Assembly: GCA_026989335.1 (NCBI GenBank)
Contig: JALSJN010000077.1
Coordinates: 1 to 45,137 of the forward strand
DNA: 45,137 nucleotides
Origin: Thiotrichaceae bacterium
Lineage (GTDB): Bacteria; Pseudomonadota; Gammaproteobacteria; Thiotrichales; Thiotrichaceae
Direction of reading: 5' to 3'
How positions within the stretch are numbered: the first letter of the stretch is position 1; every line of letters starts with the position of its first letter. Position numbers and translations under genes: made by a program. A model generated the notes under the pieces. The model was not told where the DNA came from and searched no databases. It saw only the letters and a program-made list of their open reading frames with translations. Below, in pieces: positions 33,371 through 43,718 of the stretch.

Positions 33371-34579
33371 GTGAAAAATATTCATAAAGACTTAATGAGC
33401 ATTTATCAAGCGGGACTTGAAGCAGTAAAGGGCAGTGTCGTAGTGAATAAGGCTTTTCAAAAGGAATTTTTCTCAGGGGCTAATTTTCATGTGGTTGCGA
33501 TAGGAAAAGCAGCAGATTCTATGTTGCAGGGTGTTCCAGAAAATAAAATCATAAGCGCTTTGTTAATTTCTAAGCATAATCATATCTCGGGGCGATTTAA
33601 ACATGCATCAAATATACAATGTATCGAGTCTGACCATCCCATCCCAAAGCAATCCAGCCTAAAAGCAGGTAAGGCATTAATTCGTTACCTTGAAAAACTC
33701 CCGACAAAAGAGCCGTGTCTATTTTTAATATCAGGAGGAACTTCGTCACTGGTTGAAGTTGTAGAAAACGGTTGGAGTTTATCCGAGCTGGCGGCGTTAA
33801 CCGATTACCTATTAGCCAATGCTTACTCCATCAACGAAATCAATGCAGTTCGTCGCCGTGTATCAAAAATTAAAGGCGGTGGTTTATGTGCGTACCTTGG
33901 TGAACGAGAAATTAGCTGCTTAATGATTTCTGATGTGCCTAATAATGATCCTGCGGATATAGGTTCGGGGCTATTATTTGGAGAAAGAAAACAGTCACTA
34001 TTGCCGAAGCTTCCAAAACCATGGGGCGAAAAAATACCATTAGCAACCCAAGGTTTAGCTAGCCACGCTTTTGATTGGAGAATAATAGCGTCATTGGATA
34101 TTGCTAAAAAAGCTGCTGGAAAACACGCAAAGGCATTGGGCTACGCTGTACAAATCGTGCCTAATTTCCTCGAAGGTGATGCTTCTTGGGTAGCCAAGAC
34201 CTGCATTAAAACACTGAAAAATGGCCCAGATAGTTTGTTTATTTGGGGCGGAGAAACAACCATAAAGTTGCCTAACGATGCCGGTAAAGGTGGGCGAAAT
34301 CAACACCTCGCGCTAGCGGCTTCCATAATAATACAAGGTAGGCAGGAAATAGTTTTATTAGCCGCTGGCACCGATGGCTCTGATGGTGTGACGGAAGCTA
34401 CGGGTGCTTTAGTTGATAATCAGACCATAAAGAAAGGCGAAAAATTAGGCTTGGCAGCGAATGATTATTTGCGCCGAGCTGACTCGTATCATTATTTTGA
34501 TCAGACTGATGAGCTAATTTTTACAGGCGCGACGGGGACGAATGTCATGGACTTATTGATTGGAATTGCAAAATCTTAG
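33371..34579 (+). CDS. Glycerate 2-kinase (GckA/TtuD type, MOFRL domain)
   Basis: This 402-residue cytoplasmic enzyme of the type II glycerate kinase family converts glycerate to 2-phosphoglycerate in the serine/glyoxylate or tartronate route. Family blocks are VVAIGKAADSM, ESDHPIPKQSSLKAG, CLFLISGGTSSLVE, NEINAVRRRVSKIKGGGL and ISDVPNNDPADIGSG. The C-terminal MOFRL-type stretch is GGRNQHLALAA...LAAGTDGSDGVTEATGA. The start is GTG at 33371, 9 bp after hflX, and it may be read from the hflX message. It is convergent with the hydrolase gene (6 bp gap). Confidence 0.92.
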   Translation: MKNIHKDLMSIYQAGLEAVKGSVVVNKAFQKEFFSGANFHVVAIGKAADSMLQGVPENKIISALLISKHNHISGRFKHASNIQCIESDHPIPKQSSLKAGKALIRYLEKLPTKEPCLFLISGGTSSLVEVVENGWSLSELAALTDYLLANAYSINEINAVRRRVSKIKGGGLCAYLGEREISCLMISDVPNNDPADIGSGLLFGERKQSLLPKLPKPWGEKIPLATQGLASHAFDWRIIASLDIAKKAAGKHAKALGYAVQIVPNFLEGDASWVAKTCIKTLKNGPDSLFIWGGETTIKLPNDAGKGGRNQHLALAASIIIQGRQEIVLLAAGTDGSDGVTEATGALVDNQTIKKGEKLGLAANDYLRRADSYHYFDQTDELIFTGATGTNVMDLLIGIAKS

Positions 34580-34585
34580 AGGATT

Positions 34586-35380
34586 TTATTGGTTCTTTAA
34601 AAATTGACTTAAGGTGTCAAAAAAAGCATCGGGTTCTTGAAAGTGAGGTAAGTGTCCACTTTGCTTTAGCCCGACAATTTTAGCCGCAGGGAACAATGAA
34701 TGAATTAAGGGTGTATCAGCCTCCTGCACATACGTTGATAAGTCACCTTTTATAAAGAGGCACTTCTCAGGGTAAGTAGCTAACGCTGTCGTAAAACCTG
34801 CAATTTTTAAGTAACCTCTACTAATTTCAGAGAGGTTGCAACGCCAGATAAACCCTTTGCTATCTTCTTTTCGCTTTAAGTTTTTTAGCATAAATGTACG
34901 TTCTGCCGCATCCTCAATCCATGGTTTTAAGTAGTCATCTATTTCTTGACGAGTGCGCAAATCATCTAAAGGAGCAGAAAGCACACCTTGTAAGGTTTTT
35001 TGATGCCAAAGCGGGTAAGGTTTAGGCGCAATATCAACGACTGTTAGGCTTTTAACTATTGATGGATTAGCGAGCGCTAATTGCATGGCCACTTTACCAC
35101 CCATTGAATGCCCGAGTAAGTGAAATGAAGTTAGCGATTCTTGTTTAGCAACGTGTAAAACATCTTCATACATTTCGCGGTAACTCATACCTTTTAGGTG
35201 TGGTGAGTTTCCATGGTTGCGTAGATCCAGCGTGTAAACGGGGCGAAGTAGGGAAAGTTTTTTGGCTTGTGAGCGCCAATTATCCATCGCACCAAGTAAG
35301 CCATGTAAAATAATGAGTGGGGTTTCTCCCTGTGCCGTAGTGTCTTCGGGGAGAAATAATTTGTAATTCAGCAACGTCAT
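34586..35380 (-). CDS. Alpha/beta-fold hydrolase, YbfF-like esterase
   Basis: This 264-residue alpha/beta hydrolase has the oxyanion-hole strand PLIILHGLLGAMDNW, DLRNHGNSPH and the nucleophile elbow LLGHSMGGK. The late GLKQSGHLPHFQEP supplies the catalytic His. This is close in layout to E. coli YbfF, a palmitoyl-CoA/malonyl-CoA-type esterase. The start is taken at ATG 35380, 9 nt after GGAG; the possible TTG at 35395 would put that GGAG inside the coding region. It follows the quinone reductase gene by 18 bp in the same direction. Confidence 0.88.
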   Translation of the reverse strand: MTLLNYKLFLPEDTTAQGETPLIILHGLLGAMDNWRSQAKKLSLLRPVYTLDLRNHGNSPHLKGMSYREMYEDVLHVAKQESLTSFHLLGHSMGGKVAMQLALANPSIVKSLTVVDIAPKPYPLWHQKTLQGVLSAPLDDLRTRQEIDDYLKPWIEDAAERTFMLKNLKRKEDSKGFIWRCNLSEISRGYLKIAGFTTALATYPEKCLFIKGDLSTYVQEADTPLIHSLFPAAKIVGLKQSGHLPHFQEPDAFFDTLSQFLKNQ

Positions 35381-35398
35381 TGTTAGTGTCTCCAAAGC

Positions 35399-35977
35399 CT
35401 AAAAGTCTTGCCCTGATTGTTTGGTTTCTTCCAGAATAGACAGTCGCTCTTGATCACTTAAGTTAGCAATATCATAGTAGATTTGATGGGATACATCTTT
35501 AATTCCACAAAACGATAATGTGCCATCAGTGACAGGTCTGTGGATTAATTGCAGTGCATCATTATCAATAAAATATTGTTTCGAGCCGCCAGCCGTAATG
35601 ATGACCTTGGCTTTTTTATGTTTCAGCAGACCTTTAACACCTTCACTCGAATATTCAAAGGCAAGTCCATTAGTCAGTACTACATCAAACCATCCTTTTA
35701 AAATAGCTGGGCGATCAAACCACCATAAAGGGTAAATAAAAACGAGGCTATCGGCCCATAATAATTGCTTTTGTTCTTTGGCGATTCGTGAAGGTATATT
35801 GCCCTTATGTAGTTCAGCGAGCTCATCAGCGCTAAGGATAGGGTCAAAGCATTCTTGGTAAAGGTCTTTTACACGCACCTCATTTCCCGTGCTCTCCAAA
35901 CCAGATTGGATATTTTCTAATAAAGCATGGTTAAAACTATTGACGTTTGGATGGGTGAAAACGATCAGAACTTTCAT
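35399..35977 (-). CDS. NAD(P)H:quinone reductase/flavodoxin-fold FMN or FAD protein
   Basis: This 192-residue flavodoxin-like-fold oxidoreductase is of the NQO1/MdaB/KefF type. The N-terminal flavin loop is VLIVFTHPNVNSFNHALL. YPLWWFDRPAILKGWFDVV is the characteristic substrate/flavin-side motif of these two-electron quinone reductases, and VIITAGGSKQYF follows. The likely role is cytoplasmic quinone detoxification. It is transcribed with the hydrolase downstream. Divergent from mreB across a long spacer. Confidence 0.87.
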   Translation of the reverse strand: MKVLIVFTHPNVNSFNHALLENIQSGLESTGNEVRVKDLYQECFDPILSADELAELHKGNIPSRIAKEQKQLLWADSLVFIYPLWWFDRPAILKGWFDVVLTNGLAFEYSSEGVKGLLKHKKAKVIITAGGSKQYFIDNDALQLIHRPVTDGTLSFCGIKDVSHQIYYDIANLSDQERLSILEETKQSGQDF

Positions 35978-36158
35978 AAAAAAAGGTGGTTGGATAAGAG
36001 TAAGAGGCGGAGTCTAAAGGAGTATAATGAATCATTCAACTAAACTAAGATTAGCTGTTAACACTAGGTTCAATTTTGATGTCTTATAATAATGGGCTGT
36101 AATTTATGGTATGCAAACTATTTATCTTTGTAAATAGTGTTTTTTATCATTGCTTTAC
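35978..36158. other. Left half of the 340-bp quinone reductase-mreB divergent spacer
   Basis: A TATAAT lies at 36023-36028 but with no clear -35. ACTATTTA (36117-36124) pairs with TAAATAGT (36131-36138), followed by GTTTTTT, a weak AT-rich terminator-like hairpin. An ATG at 36027 after AAAGGAG opens only a 17-codon frame, which I treat as chance. No gene is supported here. Confidence 0.4.
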
Positions 36159-36187
36159 TTGCTCTCAGTGTCTGTGGTTGCTACATT
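36159..36187 (+). promoter_or_regulatory. Candidate mreB promoter
   Basis: TTGCTC (36159-36164) and TACATT (36182-36187) are separated by 17 bp, about 130 bp before the mreB ATG, leaving a long untranslated leader. Confidence 0.45.
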
Positions 36188-36271
36188 ACAGCGTTTAGGG
36201 TATACGGGGTTGGGGTTTGTTTCAGATGTAATGAAACAAAAGTAAATACAGTCCATCAAACACCAAATAAT

Positions 36272-36293
36272 TTTAAAGAAGGGCTTCTTTAAA
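36272..36293. promoter_or_regulatory. 10-bp-arm palindrome in the mreB leader
   Basis: TTTAAAGAAG-GG-CTTCTTTAAA is a perfect inverted repeat with a 2-base centre, 24 bp before the mreB ATG. A two-base loop is awkward for an RNA hairpin, so a dimeric-protein operator is the likelier reading. The alternative is a leader hairpin with the loop opened to ~4-6 bases. Confidence 0.45.
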
Positions 36294-36299
36294 GACTAA

Positions 36300-37364
<1,065 letters not shown>

Positions 37365-37457
37365 TTTTCTCTATCAACGTTTAGCAAGAAGTAGGGAAAG
37401 CAAAGGGAGTTTACGATCTATAATTTAGATAGAGACAATAGTAAACAGCAACAATAT

Positions 37458-38330
37458 TTGGTTAAATTCATTATTTTAGCCGTACTGTCTGGTCTGTTTA
37501 TGGTGCTCGATTACCGTAAAGAAAAGCTGTTGCCAGTGCGTACTGCATTGCAAATGGCCCTCTATCCAGTTCAAGCAGTGGTGGATGCGCCATCACGCGC
37601 GATAAATACATTGACCGAGTTTTTTAGTGATCATCAAACCTTATCGAATAAAAACCGTGAACTTAGCACTTATATCAATATTTATGCAGCCAAAGATCAA
37701 AAGTATATTTCAATTCAGCGTGAGAATGAACGCTTACGTGCGCAATTAAACGCTACAACCGCGGTGAGCGAGCGCTTCATGCTAGCAGAGATTTTGTCCG
37801 TTTCCTCCAACCCCTTTAGTAAAAACGTGACGATTAATAAAGGAACAAATTCAGGTATTTTCGTGGGGCAAGTAGTCCTTGCTGGTGAAAATATTTACGG
37901 GCAAGTCAAAAGTGTGAGCCCAACGTCTGCTGTTGTCATCCAACTTACCGATATTAAACACGCGATTCCTGTACGAAATGTGCGTACAGGCTTGAGCGCC
38001 TTGGCATCTGGTACAGGAAAACTCAATCAAATAGAGTTAAAACACGTTGAAGCCAGTGTTGATGTGCAGGTGGGTGATGTATTTGTTAGCTCGGGACTTG
38101 GGCAACTATTTCCCCCAGACTTTCCTGTCGCAAAGGTAAGGAAAGTGGGCTACAACCCAGGTGATACTTTTATGAATGTTTACGCTAACTCATTAGCTGA
38201 CTTTAATAAAACGCGTGAGATATTACTTATTTGGCGTGCTGATTATGCTCGCAATGCGCTACTTGGTACAGAGCAAGGCAAAGCCCAGAAAAAAGCGAAG
38301 AAACCAAAAGAAAAAAAGAGTAAAAATTAA
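37458..38330 (+). CDS. mreC: Rod shape-determining protein MreC
   Basis: This 290-residue inner-membrane protein links MreB to the periplasmic elongation machinery (PBP2). It has an N-terminal TM (FIILAVLSGLFMVLDY), a coiled coil (~60-95), and a double beta-barrel domain with NPFSKNVTINKGTNSGIFVGQVV, GDVFVSSGLGQLFPPDFPV and a Lys-rich C-terminal tail. The annotated TTG at 37458 has no ribosome site. The frame is open upstream to a strong AAAGGGAG (37403-37409) spaced six nt from an in-frame ATC at 37416, so the true start may be that rare codon. This would add IYNLDRDNSKQQYL before the TM. Confidence 0.93.
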   Translation: MVKFIILAVLSGLFMVLDYRKEKLLPVRTALQMALYPVQAVVDAPSRAINTLTEFFSDHQTLSNKNRELSTYINIYAAKDQKYISIQRENERLRAQLNATTAVSERFMLAEILSVSSNPFSKNVTINKGTNSGIFVGQVVLAGENIYGQVKSVSPTSAVVIQLTDIKHAIPVRNVRTGLSALASGTGKLNQIELKHVEASVDVQVGDVFVSSGLGQLFPPDFPVAKVRKVGYNPGDTFMNVYANSLADFNKTREILLIWRADYARNALLGTEQGKAQKKAKKPKEKKSKN

Positions 38331-38824
38331 TGGGTAGCGTAACGCCAAGGTTTACAGGGGCTGTATTGCTCTCAATTATTGTAGCATTCATGCTAACTAT
38401 GATTCCGATGCGAGAAACTTGGTTGATGTATCGTCCAGAATGGGTGGCGTTGACCCTGATTCATTGGAGTTTGGTGGCACCGAGTCGCATGAGTTTTGTT
38501 GTTGCTTGGGTAGCAGGTTTATTATTAGATGTTCTTTACGGCTCTATAATTGGTCAACATGCGCTAGGGTTCACTATTGTGGTTTTTATGAGTATGCGCA
38601 TGCGTACACGCTTAGTTGTCGATAATATCCTCCAGCAATTTTTGATTCTATTTTTAGTGTTAGGTACTTACATGCTAGTGAACCTTTGGATTTTAGGTAT
38701 CACCGGAGATGCACCACAAGGCTGGATTTACTGGTCTCCCGTTATTGTGAGCCTATTGGTTTGGCCTTTTTATCATTATTTTATGCGAATCTATCACTCC
38801 CGAAAAAAGCCTTTTGATTACTAA
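38330..38824 (+). CDS. mreD: Rod shape-determining protein MreD
   Basis: This 164-residue integral membrane protein with about five TM helices is the third MreBCD partner. Recognisable stretches are WLMYRPEWVALTLIHWSL, AWVAGLLLDVLYGSIIGQHALG and the Trp-rich end WPFYHYFMRIYHSRK. It overlaps mreC by one base (TAATG). mrdA/rodA or rng/maf, which often follow, are absent. Confidence 0.95.
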   Translation: MGSVTPRFTGAVLLSIIVAFMLTMIPMRETWLMYRPEWVALTLIHWSLVAPSRMSFVVAWVAGLLLDVLYGSIIGQHALGFTIVVFMSMRMRTRLVVDNILQQFLILFLVLGTYMLVNLWILGITGDAPQGWIYWSPVIVSLLVWPFYHYFMRIYHSRKKPFDY

Positions 38825-38986
38825 AACTCTAACTCGGTTAAAAAACATCTGTATCTTTTTGCACGTTTCTATCTGGGATTAGGGTGATGATGCAAATTAT
38901 CAATGACTAAAGAGTTAAATATAGATACCCTCAATTTTCTGTTAAGGTGTAAAATAATTGCACCATCTTTTTAATAGCCAGAAAAA

Positions 38987-41900
38987 ATGAAATCTACACA
39001 GCCCTATCGGGAAATCCCCTATAACTACACATCCTTCTCGGATAAAGAAATCATCCTACGAATATTGGATCAGCGTGCATGGGATATACTCGAAATACTC
39101 CGTGAAAAGCGTACCACGGGGCTTTCGGCTCACATGTTGTTGGAAGTGTTGGGTGATATCTGGATTGTTAAACGCAATCCGTATATTCAAGATGACTTAC
39201 TTGAAAATGAAAAACGCCGTTACTCACTAATAAACACCATGCGAGAGCGATTAGAACGCATACGTGAGCGTTCTGATGGTAATGAATTAACCGTAGAGCT
39301 AGTTGATATTGCCTATAAATCTGTGGATGAATTTGCCACATGGTTTGCTGATTATTATGCTCTGCGCAAACGTGCCAGACGAAAATTAAAAGCAATCACG
39401 CGTAAAGATAATATCCAATTTGATGGGCTGGCGCGGGTTTCTCATGTGACTGATGCGACCGACTGGCGCGTTGAATATCCTTTCGTTGTGCTAACACCTG
39501 ATACTGAAGAAGAAATTGCGCTGTTAGTACAAACCTCAATTAAGCTAGGTTTAACGGTCATTCCACGCGGCGGTGGCACGGGTTACACCGGTGGTGCGAT
39601 TCCCTTAGATGCTATGAGCGCGGTGATTAATACTGAAAAGCTTGAAGCCTTAAGTGAGATTCACTGGGCAAAACTCCCCGGTGTAGAAGAAGCTGTAGCA
39701 GTTATTCGAGCTGATGCAGGTGTGGTAACTCGCCGCGTATCCGATGCTGCTGATGCTAAAGGTTTAGTTTTTGCAGTAGATCCAACCTCACAGGATGCCT
39801 CTACCATTGGCGGTAATGTTTCCATGAATGCGGGTGGAAAAAAGGCCGTCATGTGGGGCACAGCGCTGGATAATTTAGTCTCATGGCGGATGGTTACGCC
39901 CGATGCTGAGTGGCTTGAAGTGAGGCGACTCAATCACAACCTCGGTAAAATTCACGATCAAGAGGATGTTAGTTTTAGCGTTACTCGGTTTGAACAAGAC
40001 GGTAAAACCCAAAAAGGTGAAGAACAAATACTTCACTTTAAGGGGCAGTTTTTTCGCAAACATGGTTTGGGTAAAGACGTAACCAATAAATTTTTAGGCG
40101 GTTTGCCGGGGATTCAAAAAGAAGGCTGTGATGGCTTAATTACCTCGTCTGAGTTCATCCTGCATCGTATGCCAGAACAAGTTCGTACCGTGTGTATGGA
40201 GTTTTACGGCAGTGATTTACAAGAGGCTGTGCCTGCTATTGTCGAAGTTAAAGATTATCTCGATGCAAATAATGCCGTGCTATTAGCAGGCTTGGAACAT
40301 TTAGATGAGCGCTATGTAAAGGCGGTAAAATATACCCCAAAATCAGCACGCCGCGCATTCCCTAAAATGGTATTGATTGCTGATATCGTTGGCGATGATG
40401 AAGCTAAAGTTGCCGAGGCAGCTTCACACGTTGTCAAACTTGCGAATGCGCGTAATGGTGAGGGCTTCATTGCCGTTAGCCCAGAAGCACGTCGTCAGTT
40501 CTGGTTAGATCGAGCAAAAACAGCCGCTATTGCAGCTCATACGAACGCCTTTAAAATCAACGAAGACGTTGTGATTCCACTGGATAAGTTGGATGTTTAT
40601 AGTGAGGGTATTGAGCGCATCAATATCCAGCAGTCAATGCAGAATAAAATTAACCTAATTGACGCTGCCTTAGAAACTTTTTGTGAAGAAAATCCAGATT
40701 TAGATAAGCAATTACGAGAATTGCCTGACTATGAAAAAAGTCCTGAAAATGATGCCATTTTACAAGCTAAAAAAGATCACGCCTCGGCGCATTTAACCGC
40801 CATCAAAAAACGCTGGCAAGCCATATTAGCGAACCGCGAAGATGCTGCTAAACAGCACGATGATTTATTAGATGAGGCCGCGCGCGCCAATATGAAAACT
40901 GGCGATAAGCTTATCAATCTATTGTTACGCCGTGATCTTCGCATCTCGTATAAGCAAGAAATTAAAAAGCCGTTGGGTGATATTTTCGTTGGCGAAACGC
41001 TGAAGCCGTTACGTGATGCTTTAGAAGCGGTGCATGAAAAAGTACGCTCACAACGGTTGTTTGTAGCGCTGCACATGCACGCAGGCGATGGCAATGTGCA
41101 TACTAATATCCCTGTCAATTCTAATGATTATGAGATGATGCAAGAGGCAGATCGCATTGTTGATCAAGTGATGGAGCTGGCGACAGAATTGGGCGGTGTT
41201 ATTTCAGGTGAGCATGGTATCGGCTTAACTAAAATGCATTATTTAGATAATGATGTGATTGAAGACTTTGCTAAATACAAAGCGGATATTGACCCGAATG
41301 GTCATTTCAATAAAGGTAAGCTCATGCCGGGTTCTGGCCTGCAAAATGCCTACACGCCGTCGCTTCGTTTGGTTGAGCGTGAAGCGTTATTACTCGAGCA
41401 TAACGAGCTTGGTGCACTCAATGATGATATTAAAGACTGCTTGCGTTGTGGTAAATGTAAGCCCGTGTGTAACACGCATATCCCGCGTGCTAATTTACTC
41501 TATTCTCCGCGTGATAAAATCTTAGCGACCGGTTTAATACTCGAAGCATTTCTGTATGAAGAACAAACGCGACGCGGTATATCATTACGTCATTTTGAAG
41601 AAATGAACGACGTGGCAGATCATTGTACTATTTGTCACAAATGCTTAAATCCATGTCCTGTTAATATTGATTTTGGCGATGTAACGGTGCGTATGCGCAG
41701 TATTTTAAAGCAGCGTAAACAGAAAAAGTTTAATGTAGTTACTTGGGCTTCGATGCAATTCTTAAACATAAAAGACCCCACTACTATTAAAATTATGCGC
41801 GGCGGCTTGATACAGGTAGGTTACAAAGCCCAGCGTTTAGGGCATAAATTGTTTAAGCGATTTGGCATTATAAAAGCCAGCAGACGACCTAAAGGCACCA

Positions 41901-42889
41901 CCGGAAAAGCGCCACTCAAAGAATACGTGGTGCAGTTTGTGAAAAAGCCGATGCCAGCGCATGTGCCAATGCAAACCACACGTGCGATGTTAGGCTTGGA
42001 AGATGAGAAAACCATACCGGTAATTCGTAAAGCAAGCTTCGACAAAGCAGGGGATTCTGTTTTCTATTTCCCCGGTTGTGGCTCGGAGCGATTGTTCTCT
42101 CAAATCGGCATGGCAACGATTGCGATGCTCTATGAAACAGGCGCAACCACCGTGCTGCCACCAGGTTATTTGTGCTGTGGCTACCCACAAACAGCTGGCG
42201 GTGATATTGATAAAGGCAATCAAATATCTACCGAAAACCGCGTGTTGTTTCATCGCATTGCACAAACCTTAAGTTATTTAGAAATTGATACCGTGATCGT
42301 CTCTTGTGGCACCTGCTTAGATCAGTTGCTTAAATACGAATTTGAAAAAATCTTCCCCGGCTGTCGCTTACTGGATATTCACGAGTATTTATTAGAAAAG
42401 GGCGTAAAGCTCGATGGAACCAGTGGTGTGAAATATGTTTACCACGACCCCTGCCATACGCCGATTAAAACCACCGACCCAACACAGTTAACCTCTGACT
42501 TAATGGGGCAAAGTGTTGCACTGACCGACCGCTGTTGTGGTGAGGCAGGAACCTTCGCTGTCAGTCGTCCCGATATTGCAACCCAACTACGCTTTAGAAA
42601 GCAAGAAAGCCTAGAAGAAGCGAAGCAAATTCAAATAGAAACGGAAACTGATGTTGCCGGGAACGTTATAGATGTCGTTAATAAAGCGGCAGAAAATAAA
42701 GACCAAGTCGTAAAAATTCTCACCAATTGCCCAGCCTGTCAACAAGGCCTAAATCGCTACGCCGATGACACAGGCATGGAAACCGACTACATCGTCGTTG
42801 AAATGATGAAAGAACTACATGGCGAAAAGTGGCAAGCTCAATTTGTAGAAACCATTAGCAAGGGCGGCATTGAGAAGGTTCTGCTTTAG
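38987..42889 (+). CDS. Large FAD-linked oxidoreductase with Fe-S and CCG domains (DUF3683-type)
   Basis: This 1300-residue fusion enzyme resembles D-lactate/glycolate dehydrogenases. Residues 1-~150 are an N-terminal DUF3683-like region ([16 protein letters not shown]). The FAD_binding_4 domain follows with [17 protein letters not shown] and [20 protein letters not shown]. The FAD-oxidase C domain contains [17 protein letters not shown] and [14 protein letters not shown]. Next come two 4Fe-4S clusters, [16 protein letters not shown] and [15 protein letters not shown]. Two CCG-type cysteine-rich domains end the protein ([56 protein letters not shown]). The layout suggests a membrane-associated 2-hydroxyacid dehydrogenase passing electrons to quinone or another carrier. 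The substrate cannot be read from sequence. Confidence 0.93.
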   Translation: MKSTQPYREIPYNYTSFSDKEIILRILDQRAWDILEILREKRTTGLSAHMLLEVLGDIWIVKRNPYIQDDLLENEKRRYSLINTMRERLERIRERSDGNELTVELVDIAYKSVDEFATWFADYYALRKRARRKLKAITRKDNIQFDGLARVSHVTDATDWRVEYPFVVLTPDTEEEIALLVQTSIKLGLTVIPRGGGTGYTGGAIPLDAMSAVINTEKLEALSEIHWAKLPGVEEAVAVIRADAGVVTRRVSDAADAKGLVFAVDPTSQDASTIGGNVSMNAGGKKAVMWGTALDNLVSWRMVTPDAEWLEVRRLNHNLGKIHDQEDVSFSVTRFEQDGKTQKGEEQILHFKGQFFRKHGLGKDVTNKFLGGLPGIQKEGCDGLITSSEFILHRMPEQVRTVCMEFYGSDLQEAVPAIVEVKDYLDANNAVLLAGLEHLDERYVKAVKYTPKSARRAFPKMVLIADIVGDDEAKVAEAASHVVKLANARNGEGFIAVSPEARRQFWLDRAKTAAIAAHTNAFKINEDVVIPLDKLDVYSEGIERINIQQSMQNKINLIDAALETFCEENPDLDKQLRELPDYEKSPENDAILQAKKDHASAHLTAIKKRWQAILANREDAAKQHDDLLDEAARANMKTGDKLINLLLRRDLRISYKQEIKKPLGDIFVGETLKPLRDALEAVHEKVRSQRLFVALHMHAGDGNVHTNIPVNSNDYEMMQEADRIVDQVMELATELGGVISGEHGIGLTKMHYLDNDVIEDFAKYKADIDPNGHFNKGKLMPGSGLQNAYTPSLRLVEREALLLEHNELGALNDDIKDCLRCGKCKPVCNTHIPRANLLYSPRDKILATGLILEAFLYEEQTRRGISLRHFEEMNDVADHCTICHKCLNPCPVNIDFGDVTVRMRSILKQRKQKKFNVVTWASMQFLNIKDPTTIKIMRGGLIQVGYKAQRLGHKLFKRFGIIKASRRPKGTTGKAPLKEYVVQFVKKPMPAHVPMQTTRAMLGLEDEKTIPVIRKASFDKAGDSVFYFPGCGSERLFSQIGMATIAMLYETGATTVLPPGYLCCGYPQTAGGDIDKGNQISTENRVLFHRIAQTLSYLEIDTVIVSCGTCLDQLLKYEFEKIFPGCRLLDIHEYLLEKGVKLDGTSGVKYVYHDPCHTPIKTTDPTQLTSDLMGQSVALTDRCCGEAGTFAVSRPDIATQLRFRKQESLEEAKQIQIETETDVAGNVIDVVNKAAENKDQVVKILTNCPACQQGLNRYADDTGMETDYIVVEMMKELHGEKWQAQFVETISKGGIEKVLL

Positions 42890-42898
42890 GACTAGATA

Positions 42899-43525
42899 TT
42901 ACTTTTGCGATGTTGCCGCTAAACCCAGCCCAAAAAATATAAATACACTACCACTTGTTCTATTGACGATAGTCGAACCTTTAGGCGATGATAACCAGAA
43001 TTTAATAGCGTTGGCGCCCAATGCATATAGGCTATGTACTAAGATTATTACCGTGCAAAACGTTAACGTTAGATAGCTAAATTGAAGTAAATAGCTTTGT
43101 TGGTGGTTTATGAATTGAGGAAATAAAGACATAAAAAAGAATATCGGTTTAGGGTTTAATAAACTAACCAAAAAACCTTCTTTAAATCTAGGCGAATAAG
43201 ATAGTTTTTTTGCGCCACTATTTTCTTCAAAGTTCCCTAGGTTCATTGGTGGGGCTTTCCATAGTTTCAGCCCCAAATAAATAAGATAAGCCGCTCCTAG
43301 AAATTTAAGAATACTAAAAGCTAAAGCCGAAGTTGCCAGTAAAATTCCAAGGCTACTAGCTGAGATGACAGCGATAATAAAAATTCCTAAGGCTATGCCT
43401 AGAATCCCAGATAGTGTGGGTTTCATTCCATATTTAATGGCATTAGAAAGTGTTAAAACTACCCCAGGGCCTGGGCTTGCGACCGTCAAAGTAACTATTA
43501 GTAGGTAAAGTAAGTATTGTTCCAT
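42899..43525 (-). CDS. LysE/RhtB-family amino-acid exporter
   Basis: This polytopic inner-membrane protein of about 208 residues and six TM helices starts with the family signature MEQYLLYLLIVTLTVASPGPGVVLTLSNAIKYG. It also has LKFLGAAYLIYLGLKLWKAP and GFLVSLLNPKPIFFF. I place the start at 43525 because the family usually begins a few residues before the first helix; an ATG at 43564 with GGGA upstream would add 13 residues. It is expected to export an amino acid or derivative; the substrate is unknown. Convergent with the large dehydrogenase, 9 bp apart. Confidence 0.9.
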   Translation of the reverse strand: MEQYLLYLLIVTLTVASPGPGVVLTLSNAIKYGMKPTLSGILGIALGIFIIAVISASSLGILLATSALAFSILKFLGAAYLIYLGLKLWKAPPMNLGNFEENSGAKKLSYSPRFKEGFLVSLLNPKPIFFFMSLFPQFINHQQSYLLQFSYLTLTFCTVIILVHSLYALGANAIKFWLSSPKGSTIVNRTSGSVFIFFGLGLAATSQK

Positions 43526-43718
43526 ATTAATCAGCAGCCTGTGAGGAGTGAAAAGGGTATGCATAATTCTATCCCAATAGCTTGAAGACTATGGAATGGT
43601 GAGTTCAATGAGTGGTCAATATATAACTGACCAATAAAAGCGTTCAACAACACGCATGATTATAGAGCATGAATAGCTAACACGTGTGTTTTTTTAGGGG
43701 CTTATTGATAACGGTCGT

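Noticed and set aside
36027-36089. 17-codon ORF after AAAGGAG in the mreB spacer
   Set aside because: Very short, overlaps a possible -10 hexamer, and the codons look random. No reason to call a gene.
43613-43633. TGGTCA-N9-TGACCA inverted repeat upstream of the LysE-type gene
   Set aside because: Six-base arms with an AT spacer are too weak to call an operator without comparison to relatives.
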